From: Janthinobacterium psychrotolerans
Lineage (GTDB): Bacteria; Pseudomonadota; Gammaproteobacteria; Burkholderiales; Burkholderiaceae_D
Assembly (NCBI RefSeq): GCF_001677885.1
Contig: NZ_LOCQ01000057.1
Location: forward strand, 62,001 to 126,000
Reading direction: 5' to 3'
Length of the DNA: 64,000 nt
The notes beneath the pieces are model-generated. The model saw only the letters and a list, made by a program, of their open reading frames with translations. It was not told the origin of the DNA and made no database searches. Shown one piece after another: positions 48,259-55,670 of this stretch. Position 1 is the stretch's first letter. The number at the start of each line of letters is the position of its first letter. The position numbers and the translations under genes are program-made.

Positions 48259-50811
48259 TCAAGCCTCCACGGCAAGGATGGGGATCACGGTACTGCGGCG
48301 TTCGAGTTCGGTGGCGGGACGGATCTGGCCGCGCTCTTCGACAAACACCACGTTTTCATCGTGCTTGTCACTGTTGACGAAATGGCGGAAACGCTGGCGC
48401 ACGGCCGGGTCGTTGACGGCCATCTTCCACTCGCACGCATAGGTGTCGACCACGTGCTGCATGTCCGCTTCCAGCTCAAGCGCCAGGCCCAGGCTGTCGT
48501 CGATGATCACGCGTTTCAGGTAATCGAGGCCGCCTTCGAGGTTGTCGCGCCACACGCTGGTGCGCTGCAGGCGGTCGGCCGTGCGTACATAGAACATCAG
48601 GAAGCGGTCGACATAGCGCACCAGCGTGGCTTCGTCGAGATCGGAGGCGATCAGTTCGGCGTGGCGCGGCTTCATGCCGCCATTGCCGCACACGTACAGA
48701 TTCCAGCCTTTTTCGGTGGCGATCAGGCCGATGTCCTTGCCTTGCGCCTCGGCGCATTCGCGGGTGCAGCCGGACACGCCAAACTTGATCTTGTGCGGCG
48801 TGCGCAAGCCCTTGTAGCGGTTTTCCAGTGCAATCGCAAAGCCCACGCTGTCGGCCACGCCGTAGCGGCACCAGGTCGAACCGACGCACGATTTGACGGT
48901 GCGCAGCGACTTGCCGTAGGCGTGGCCCGATTCGAACCCGGCCGCGATCAGCTCTTCCCAGATCGCCGGCAGCTGATCGACGCGCGCGCCGAACAGGTCG
49001 ACCCGCTGGCCGCCCGTGATCTTGGTGTACAGGCCGTATTTTTTCGCCACCGTGCCGACCGCGATCAGGCCGTCGGCCGTCACTTCGCCGCCGGCCATGC
49101 GCGGCACCACCGAGTAGGTGCCGTCCTTCTGGATATTGCCGAGAAAATAATCGTTGCTGTCCTGCAGGCTGGCATGCACGGGCGTCAATACGAAATCGTT
49201 CCAGCAGGAGGCCAGGATATTGGCCGCCAGCGGCTTGCACACGTCGCAACCGAGGCCATGGCCGTGCGCCGCCAGCAGCTCGCCGAAGCTGCGGATCTTG
49301 CCGACCCGCACCAGGTGGTGCAGCTCCTGGCGCGTATAGGCAAAGTGTTCGCAGACATGGTTGTTGACCGCCATGCCCTGCTTCTTCATTTCGGCCTTCA
49401 TGATTTGCGTCACCAGCGGCACGCAGCCGCCGCACGCCGTGCCCGCTTTCGTGCAGCTTTTCAATGCGGCTATGGTGGTGGCGCCGTCGGCCACCGCCGC
49501 GCACAGCGCGCCTTTCGACACATCGTTGCACGAGCAGATCTGCGCGCCATCGGGCAAGGCGTCCACCCCCAGGCCGGCCTTTTGCTGGCCGTCGGCCTGC
49601 GGCAGGATCAAAAATTCCGGTGACTCAGGCAGCTCGATCTTGTTGAGCATCATCTGCAGCAAGGTGCCGTATTCGCTGGCGTCGCCCACCATCACGCCGC
49701 CGAGCAGGTATTTGCCGCAGTCCGAGACGACGATCTTCTTGTAGATCTGCTTGCGCTCGTCCATGAACTGGTAGGAGCGGCTGCCCGGCGCATTGCCGTG
49801 CGGGTCGCCCAGGCTGGCCACGTCCACGCCCATCAGCTTCAATTTGGTGCTCATGTCGGCGCCCTTGAACGACGCCTCGCCCTCTTCCTGCAGCAGATGG
49901 CGCGCCGCGATGCGGGCCATTTCGTAGCCGGGCGCCACCAGGCCGAAGATCAGCCCGCCCCACAGCGCGCACTCGCCGATGGCGTAGATGTCGGGGTCGG
50001 AAGTAACGCAGCTGTCGTCGATGGCGATGCCGCCGCGCGGCCCCACTTCCAGGCCGCAGGCGCGCGCCAGTTCGTCGCGCGGACGGATGCCGGCCGAGAA
50101 CACGATCATGTCCGCTTCCAGGTGGCTGCCGTCGGCAAACTGCATGCGGTGCGTGGCGTGTTCGCCGTCGACGATGGCCAGGGTGTTCTTTTGCGTGTGG
50201 ACGGTGACGCCCAGCTCTTCGATCTTGCGGCGCAACACGCGCGCGCCGCCTTCGTCGACCTGCACCGCCATCAGGCGCGGCGCGAACTCCACCACGTGGG
50301 TGTCGAGTTTCAGGTCGCGCAGCGCTTTAGCGCATTCCAGGCCCAGCAGCCCGCCGCCGATCACCACGCCGGTTTTCGATTTGTCGCCCCAGGCCAGCAT
50401 GGCTTCCAGGTCTTCGATGGTGCGGTAGACGAAGCAGCCATCGCGCTCCTTGCCCGGCAGCGGCGGCACGAACGGCGTCGAGCCGGTGGCGAACACCAGC
50501 TTGTCGTAGGCCAGGATCTCGCCGCTGCTGACGGTGACGGTTTTTGCCGCACGGTCGACCGCGATGGCGCGGGCATTGAGTTTCAGCACCACATTGCCCT
50601 GGTCGAAAAAGCCGGGCGCCACCAGCGACAGCTCTTCCGCCGATTTGCCACTGAAAAACTCGGACAGGTGCACGCGATCGTACGCAGGGCGCGGCTCTTC
50701 GCATAGCACGGTGACCGACAGGCGCGTGTTGTTTTCCAGCGCCAGCCGTTCGAGGAATTTATGCCCGACCATGCCATGGCCCAGGACGACGATTTTCAGG
50801 GGATTGCTCAT
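48259..50811 (-). CDS. nirB: Assimilatory nitrite reductase [NAD(P)H], large subunit
   Basis: The 850-residue enzyme has two N-terminal Rossmann motifs (IVVLGHGMVGHKFLERL; VVIGGGLLGLECAKAL), a BFD-like [2Fe-2S] region (CSCNDVSKGALCAAV, GTACGGCVPLV) and the siroheme/[4Fe-4S] site with Cys in SCVGSTWC and FGVSGCTRECAEAQ. It carries six-electron reduction of nitrite to ammonium with NirD. The ATG follows GAGGAGAATAGC, just after the transporter gene. Confidence 0.96.
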   Translation of the reverse strand: MSNPLKIVVLGHGMVGHKFLERLALENNTRLSVTVLCEEPRPAYDRVHLSEFFSGKSAEELSLVAPGFFDQGNVVLKLNARAIAVDRAAKTVTVSSGEILAYDKLVFATGSTPFVPPLPGKERDGCFVYRTIEDLEAMLAWGDKSKTGVVIGGGLLGLECAKALRDLKLDTHVVEFAPRLMAVQVDEGGARVLRRKIEELGVTVHTQKNTLAIVDGEHATHRMQFADGSHLEADMIVFSAGIRPRDELARACGLEVGPRGGIAIDDSCVTSDPDIYAIGECALWGGLIFGLVAPGYEMARIAARHLLQEEGEASFKGADMSTKLKLMGVDVASLGDPHGNAPGSRSYQFMDERKQIYKKIVVSDCGKYLLGGVMVGDASEYGTLLQMMLNKIELPESPEFLILPQADGQQKAGLGVDALPDGAQICSCNDVSKGALCAAVADGATTIAALKSCTKAGTACGGCVPLVTQIMKAEMKKQGMAVNNHVCEHFAYTRQELHHLVRVGKIRSFGELLAAHGHGLGCDVCKPLAANILASCWNDFVLTPVHASLQDSNDYFLGNIQKDGTYSVVPRMAGGEVTADGLIAVGTVAKKYGLYTKITGGQRVDLFGARVDQLPAIWEELIAAGFESGHAYGKSLRTVKSCVGSTWCRYGVADSVGFAIALENRYKGLRTPHKIKFGVSGCTRECAEAQGKDIGLIATEKGWNLYVCGNGGMKPRHAELIASDLDEATLVRYVDRFLMFYVRTADRLQRTSVWRDNLEGGLDYLKRVIIDDSLGLALELEADMQHVVDTYACEWKMAVNDPAVRQRFRHFVNSDKHDENVVFVEERGQIRPATELERRSTVIPILAVEA

Positions 50812-50821
50812 GCTATTCTCC

Positions 50822-52114
50822 TCAGGCCGCAGCCATCTTCGATTCGGCCGCGCTACTGGTAAAACGCACGGCGATGGCACACAGCGCCGACACCACCACC
50901 AGCACGCTCAAAATGATCAATGTCTGGCGGATATCGCCGGTGCCCTTCATCAGGAACCCGGCCGCCACCGCACCGACATTGCCGCCGGCGCCGATAATGC
51001 CGGCCACGCCGCCCAGTGCCTTGCTGTCGATAAATGGCACCAATGCATACGTCGCGCCGCAAGCCATATGGGTGAACAGGCCAAACACCAGCATGGCGAT
51101 CACGGCCCAGGTGACGCTGTCGACCTTGGCAAACCACAGCAGGCCCACGCCTTCGCCGATCATCAGCATGAACAGCAGGGTGACGCGGCTATTGAGGTTG
51201 CCGCGCAGCGCCAGCTTGTCGGACATCCAGCCACCGAGGGCGCGGGCAAACAGGGCCAGCAGACCGAAGCTGCCGGCGGCCAGGCCGGCGGATTTCAAAG
51301 ACAGGCCGAAATGGTCGACGTAGTAGACGGCGGCAATATTGTGGATAAAGATCTCGATGCCGAAGCAGGCACCGTAGGTGACGAACAGCAGCCATACACG
51401 GTAGTTGCTGCTCGCCGCCTTGAAGCTGGCCCAGCCACCCTTTTTTCCGCCTTCGATGGCGATGCCGGCCTTGCGCATGTCGGAATAATTGCCTTGCGGG
51501 CAGTCCTGCGTAAAGCGCCAGTACAGGGCCGCCATCACCAGCATCAGCACGCCAGGCACCAGCAGGGCCACGCGCCAGCCCAGCGACTCGGACACGCCCA
51601 GCATCACCAGCGCGCCCAGCAGCAGCGGCATCAGCGCCTGCGCCGCGCCGCCGCCCGCATTGCCCCAGCCGGCGGCGGCCGCATTGGCCGTGCCGACCAC
51701 GCGCGGCGCGAACATCACCGAGGTGTGGTACTGGGTAATCACGAAGCTGGCGCCGACCGCGCCGATACCGAGGCGGAAGAACAGAAAGCTCTCGTAGCTT
51801 TGCGAAGCGGCCACGCCCAGCACGGGAATCGCGCCCAGCAGCAGCAAGCCGGTATAGGTCTTGCGCGGACCGTAGCGGTCGCACATGGGGCCGACGATCA
51901 GGCGCACCAGGATGGTGATGGCGACGGCGGCGATATTGATATTGGCCACTTGCGCCAGCGACAGGCCGAACTCGCCCTTGATGATGGGCATCAGCGGCGC
52001 GCAGGCGAACCAGGCGAAAAAGCAGACGAAGAACGCCATCCACGTCAGGTGGAAGGCGCGCATGGGTGGCGTGGCGAGGGAAAAGAGCGTGATGCTGGTA
52101 GCTTTGCTGGCCAT
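50822..52114 (-). CDS. narK: Nitrate/nitrite MFS transporter (NarK/NasA type)
   Basis: The 430-residue 12-helix protein carries both nitrate-signature motifs: AGWGNAGGGAAQALMPL in helix 5 and GAGGNVGAVAAGFLMKG in helix 11, as well as the conserved Arg-containing RLIVGPMCDRYGPRKTY loop between helices 2 and 3. It imports nitrate for assimilation. It is the first gene of the operon, directly behind the sigma-54 promoter and antitermination leader. The role is assigned from the downstream assimilation genes. Confidence 0.93.
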   Translation of the reverse strand: MASKATSITLFSLATPPMRAFHLTWMAFFVCFFAWFACAPLMPIIKGEFGLSLAQVANINIAAVAITILVRLIVGPMCDRYGPRKTYTGLLLLGAIPVLGVAASQSYESFLFFRLGIGAVGASFVITQYHTSVMFAPRVVGTANAAAAGWGNAGGGAAQALMPLLLGALVMLGVSESLGWRVALLVPGVLMLVMAALYWRFTQDCPQGNYSDMRKAGIAIEGGKKGGWASFKAASSNYRVWLLFVTYGACFGIEIFIHNIAAVYYVDHFGLSLKSAGLAAGSFGLLALFARALGGWMSDKLALRGNLNSRVTLLFMLMIGEGVGLLWFAKVDSVTWAVIAMLVFGLFTHMACGATYALVPFIDSKALGGVAGIIGAGGNVGAVAAGFLMKGTGDIRQTLIILSVLVVVSALCAIAVRFTSSAAESKMAAA

Positions 52115-52139
52115 GATGGTTCCCGAAGTATCCCGTTAG

Positions 52140-52197
52140 AAAAACAAAAACGGCGCCCGCTCCCACCGATCACAAAATCAGTTGAGCGGACGCCGTT
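52140..52197 (-). terminator. Leader terminator of the nitrate operon (attenuator)
   Basis: On the minus strand a 14-bp stem AACGGCGTCCGCTC/GAGCGGGCGCCGTT (52197-52184 with 52162-52149, one G-U pair) with a 21-base loop runs into TTTTTGTTTTT. It ends about 25 bases before the transporter start. Its 5' arm contains most of the third hexaloop hairpin, so the two structures exclude each other. Confidence 0.9.
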
Positions 52198-52252
52198 GTC
52201 CATGGTGGTCCGTCGTTGGACCGTTGTTTGTTCAGGGGATCGCCGTTGATCC
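52188..52252 (-). ncRNA. ANTAR-target leader RNA, three hexaloop hairpins
   Basis: Three short hairpins on the minus strand carry hexaloops with A at position 1 and G at position 4, the recognition pattern of ANTAR antiterminators. P1 is GGATC-AACGGC-GATCC (52252-52237), P2 GGTCC-AACGAC-GGACC (52222-52207) and P3 GGAC-AACGGC-GTCC (52201-52188). P3 uses ten bases of the terminator 5' arm. P1 begins three bases from the predicted transcript start. The NasT/NasR-like protein itself is not encoded in this window. Confidence 0.85.
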
Positions 52253-52265
52253 GTCCCTATCCTTT

Positions 52266-52281
52266 AGCAAGCGCCGTGCCA
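52266..52281 (-). promoter_or_regulatory. Sigma-54 promoter of the nitrate assimilation operon
   Basis: TGGCACGGCGCTTGCT on the minus strand is a perfect match to TGGCACG-N4-TTGCW. It puts transcription start near 52255, immediately before the first leader hairpin. This indicates RpoN and NtrC control, as in the Klebsiella nas operon. Confidence 0.88.
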
Positions 52282-52342
52282 GCTGTTACAAGGGGCTAGC
52301 CGGTGAAACGACAGCCGTTTGCGCGCAATCATGGTTTATCGC

Positions 52343-52368
52343 GGTGCAGCATCGCCACTTCGTGGTGC
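52343..52368. promoter_or_regulatory. Candidate NtrC enhancer site
   Basis: Two GGTGCA elements (52343 and 52363), each an NtrC half-site, lie about 90-115 bp upstream of the sigma-54 start. A partial dyad GCCAC-TTC-GTGG(T) overlaps them. The arrangement departs from the ideal inverted TGCAC-N7-GTGCA site, so this is weak. Confidence 0.35.
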
Positions 52369-52435
52369 ACGCAGGGAACCGAAAGATGGCAGAGCTTGTC
52401 TAATCATTATCAAAGTCATCCCTGTGGAGGCAATC

Positions 52436-54055
52436 ATGCACGGGCGACGGTGGTATCTGGCGGCAAGCCGGGCTTGTGTGCTGGTGTTGATGTCCTGCCC
52501 GGCGCAGGCTGGCGAACCGAAAGAGCATAGCGAGCTGGCAGCAACGGTCAGCGCGCCGTTCCGGGCCACGCCGGCGCAGCGCCGCACGCAGGCGCGCACC
52601 TTTGTCGTGCAGTTTGATCATTCTGAAGGCGACCACACGGATGCCGTGGACTGGCGCCTGATCCTCTCCGGCCCCGGCCCACAGGGTGTCTTGCAGCGGG
52701 TCTGGTCAGGGCGCAAGCGACTCCACACAGGCAGCGCCACCGTGCGCCTGCACTGGGATGGCCTGGGCAAAAACCGCCGGCCCGCGCCGCAAGGCCTCTA
52801 TGACCTGCGCCTGGTGGCCGGCAGCGGTGACGACCGCGTGGAACAGCAATGGCAGATCGCCGTCGAGCGCAGCACGCCAGAAGCACCGCGCCTGATGGCG
52901 ATGGCGCCGCCGCCGGCGCTCGACAGCAACTCGCCCTACCGCATCGTCTACGCCAACCTGCACAGCCAGACCCGTCACAGCGACGGCGGCGCCGCGCTCG
53001 CCTACTGCAAGGGTGCGCAGGAACCGCAATCGGCGCCTTACGGCCCGCTGGACGCCTACCGCTACGCGCAGGAACACGGGCTGGACGTGCTGCTCGCTTC
53101 CGAGCACAACCATATGTATGACGGTTCCGACGGCACCAATGCGGCGGCCGAACCGTTTGACGCAATCGCGCTGTACCACGACGGCCTGGCCACAGCGGCC
53201 GCCTATAGCGCCGCCCACCCCGGCTTTCTGGCCCTGTACGGCATGGAATGGGGCGTGATCAACAAGGGCGGCCACCTGAATATCCTCAATGGCGAGCACC
53301 TGCTGGGTTGGGAGAAAAATGGCCGCGGCCAGCTGCTGGCGGAGGTCGAGACGCCGAAAGGCGATTACGCAGGCCTGTACACCCTGATGCGCGCGCGCGG
53401 CTGGCTGGGCCAGTTCAACCACCCGGCGCGCTCGGGCCAGTTTCTGGTCGACGGCGCGGCACTGGGCTACACGCCGGACGGCGACGCCGCCATGGTGCTG
53501 TGCGAAGTGATGAACACCTCGGCCTTTTCCACCAACGAGCATGAAACGGAAACGCGGCGCAGCAATTTCGAGGCGGCCTGCAACCAGGTGCTGGCCGCCG
53601 GCTACCATGTCGCCTTCAGCAGCAACCAGGACAACCACTGCGCCAACTGGGGCGCCGCCTACGGCAACCGCACCGCCATCCTGGTCAGGCGCGACGCCGC
53701 CCTGTCGCGCGACAGCCTGTTCGAGGCGCTGCGCGCGCGGCGCGTGTTCGCCACCATGGACAAGCATGCGCAACTGGTTTTCACCGCCAACGGCAGGATG
53801 ATGGGCGAACGTTTCGACAACCGCGGTCCCTTGCGGCTGGCGGCCAGTTTCAGCAACGCGCGCGGGCGCCAGATCGCCGCCGTAGCGCTGTTTCAAGGTA
53901 TACCAGGCGCCAATGGCAGCGTCACTGTGCTATCGGACCAGGCCAGCCTGAGTCTGACGCCTTCTACAGGCGCGCATTTTTACTATGCGCGCGTGACCCA
54001 GGACGACGGCAACCTCGTGTGGTCGGCGCCGGTGTGGGTCAATCAGCTGCCTTGA
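52436..54055 (+). CDS. CehA/McbA family metallohydrolase (PHP domain)
   Basis: The 539-residue exported protein starts after GGAGGCAATC with a signal peptide. A beta-rich domain of about 140 residues precedes a PHP domain whose metal ligands are visible in YANLHSQTRHSDGG, LASEHNHMYDG and QFNHPARSGQF. CehA/McbA relatives include carbaryl hydrolases, but most have no known substrate. It is divergent from the nitrate operon without obvious functional link. A 39-codon upstream extension would overlap the nitrate promoter region and lacks a ribosome-binding site. Its 3' end overlaps the LysR gene by 17 bp. Confidence 0.82.
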   Translation: MHGRRWYLAASRACVLVLMSCPAQAGEPKEHSELAATVSAPFRATPAQRRTQARTFVVQFDHSEGDHTDAVDWRLILSGPGPQGVLQRVWSGRKRLHTGSATVRLHWDGLGKNRRPAPQGLYDLRLVAGSGDDRVEQQWQIAVERSTPEAPRLMAMAPPPALDSNSPYRIVYANLHSQTRHSDGGAALAYCKGAQEPQSAPYGPLDAYRYAQEHGLDVLLASEHNHMYDGSDGTNAAAEPFDAIALYHDGLATAAAYSAAHPGFLALYGMEWGVINKGGHLNILNGEHLLGWEKNGRGQLLAEVETPKGDYAGLYTLMRARGWLGQFNHPARSGQFLVDGAALGYTPDGDAAMVLCEVMNTSAFSTNEHETETRRSNFEAACNQVLAAGYHVAFSSNQDNHCANWGAAYGNRTAILVRRDAALSRDSLFEALRARRVFATMDKHAQLVFTANGRMMGERFDNRGPLRLAASFSNARGRQIAAVALFQGIPGANGSVTVLSDQASLSLTPSTGAHFYYARVTQDDGNLVWSAPVWVNQLP

Positions 54056-54959
54056 CATTCGCCTGCTGCGCCATCAATTCGACCACCCAGTCGATAAACA
54101 CGCGCAGCTTCTTGCTGACATGGCGGTTCGGCGGATAAGCCAGGTACAAGGGCATCGGCTCGACCGTCCAGCCGGCGAACAGCGGCAGCAGTTCGCCCCT
54201 GGCCACCTGCGCACGCGCCATATAGTCCGGCAGCCACAGCACGCCCAGCCCCGCCACCCCGGCGGCCAGATAGGCGTTGCCGTCGTCAATCGACAGCACA
54301 TACCGGCCATCGATCCTGACGCGCTTGCCTTCGCGCTGCATCACGTACGGAAAACCATTGCCGCCGCGCGCCCAGCGAAAGCGCACGATGCGGTGCGCGC
54401 TGTGCTGCAAGTCCAGCGGATGCAAGGGCGTGCCCAGCCGCTCCAGGTAGGCTGGCGCCGCATACACGCCCAGCTGCAGATCGGCCAGCTTGCGCGCCAT
54501 CAGCGACTGGTCAGCGAGTTCCCCACCGCGTATCACGCAATCGACATTGTCGGCGATCACGTCCACCATGCGGTCGCTGGCGCCCAGGTCGAGCCGGATG
54601 TCGGGATACAGCGCATGAAACCGCGGCAGCGCCGGCACCAGCAGCATGGCGGCCAGCGGACTGGGTACATCGATCCGCAGTTGCCCACGCGGCAGCGCGG
54701 CCGCCTGCGGCAAGCTCGTTTCGATTTCTTCCAGCGTATCGAGCACCTGCACGATGCGCTCGTAATAGGCGGCGCCGTCGGCCGTCACGTTGACCTTGCG
54801 CGTGGTGCGGTTCAGCAGTTTCAGGCGCAGCCGCGCTTCGAGCTGCTGCACCAGCTGCGTCACGGTGGTGCGGCTCATGCCCAGCGTCGCGGCCGCCTTC
54901 GTGAAACTGCCTGTCTCGACCACCCGCACGAACGCCTTCATCGCATCAAACCTGTCCAT
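54039..54959 (-). CDS. LysR-family transcriptional regulator
   Basis: The 306-residue regulator has the LysR helix-turn-helix (FVRVVETGSFTKAAATLGMS, TTVTQLVQQLEARLRLKLL) and the periplasmic-binding-protein-like effector domain. The ATG at 54959 follows AAAGGCAGTT; a 12-codon extension is rejected. It is divergent from a Rid-family gene with a candidate LysR box and a perfect -10 between them, so that gene is its probable target. Confidence 0.92.
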   Translation of the reverse strand: MDRFDAMKAFVRVVETGSFTKAAATLGMSRTTVTQLVQQLEARLRLKLLNRTTRKVNVTADGAAYYERIVQVLDTLEEIETSLPQAAALPRGQLRIDVPSPLAAMLLVPALPRFHALYPDIRLDLGASDRMVDVIADNVDCVIRGGELADQSLMARKLADLQLGVYAAPAYLERLGTPLHPLDLQHSAHRIVRFRWARGGNGFPYVMQREGKRVRIDGRYVLSIDDGNAYLAAGVAGLGVLWLPDYMARAQVARGELLPLFAGWTVEPMPLYLAYPPNRHVSKKLRVFIDWVVELMAQQANVKAAD

Positions 54960-54971
54960 AACTGCCTTTGC

Positions 54972-54989
54972 AATCCGATTGTTTGGATT
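54972..54989. promoter_or_regulatory. Candidate LysR operator overlapping the lysR promoter
   Basis: AATCC-N8-GGATT is a perfect inverted repeat (T-N11-A type) between the LysR and Rid genes. A minus-strand -10 TATAAT (54992-54987) overlaps one arm, which fits the autoregulation common in this family. Confidence 0.5.
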
Positions 54990-55090
54990 ATACAAATAGT
55001 GTTGGCGATTCCAGCCACTTTATCTGTCGGTACCTGGCAGATAAAGTGTTCTTCAGGCAGCAGCTTTGCTGCATCAAACAAGGAAACCCC

Positions 55091-55480
55091 ATGAAACGCG
55101 ACGTCATCTTCCCCCCGGGCCGCCAGGCCCTGTATGAAAAGAACCGCTATTCCCCGGCCGTGCGCGCCAACGGCCTGCTGTTCGTCTCCGGCCAGGTCGG
55201 CAGCCGCGAAGACGGCTCGCCCGAACCCGGACTCGAAGCGCAAGTGCGGCGCGCCTTCGACAACCTGAACGCCATCCTTGCCGCCGCCGGCTGCACCTTC
55301 GACGATGTGCAGGACGTCACCATCTTTATTGTTGACCCGCAAGAGAACTTCCAGCGCATCTGGGATATCGTGCAGGCCGACTACTGGGGCGCGGCGCCGC
55401 ATCCGACCGTGACGGCGGTGGGCGTGACGTGGCTGTACGGGTTTGACTTCGAGATCAAGGTGGTGGCGAAGTTGCCGTAG
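55091..55480 (+). CDS. Rid family protein (RidA-like, without the catalytic Arg)
   Basis: The 129-residue YjgF-fold protein shows RYSPAVRANGLLFVSGQVG, a central AFDNLNAILAAAGCTFDDV and the C-terminal HPTVTAVGVTWLYGFDFEI. In RidA enzymes the C-terminal block is PxRxxV with an Arg that binds the imine carboxylate; here the position is Val (PTVTAV). That resembles the Rid4-7 groups, which lack imine deaminase activity. The start follows AAGGAAACCCC. It is divergent from the LysR gene. Confidence 0.88.
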   Translation: MKRDVIFPPGRQALYEKNRYSPAVRANGLLFVSGQVGSREDGSPEPGLEAQVRRAFDNLNAILAAAGCTFDDVQDVTIFIVDPQENFQRIWDIVQADYWGAAPHPTVTAVGVTWLYGFDFEIKVVAKLP

Positions 55481-55670
55481 GCGGCAACACGACGGTGATG
55501 GCCGCAGATTCTGCGGTCAACGTCTATTCCAGCAAACAATATTGGAAAAGCATGGTTTTTGCTGACCAAGCACTTGTGGCCTCTGGTTCCGCCTGGCAAT
55601 CCATGGCAACATGGCTGCGCCGTTTTGACAGCAACGCGGCATAACCGACCAATGTCAAGGAACCCTGTCC

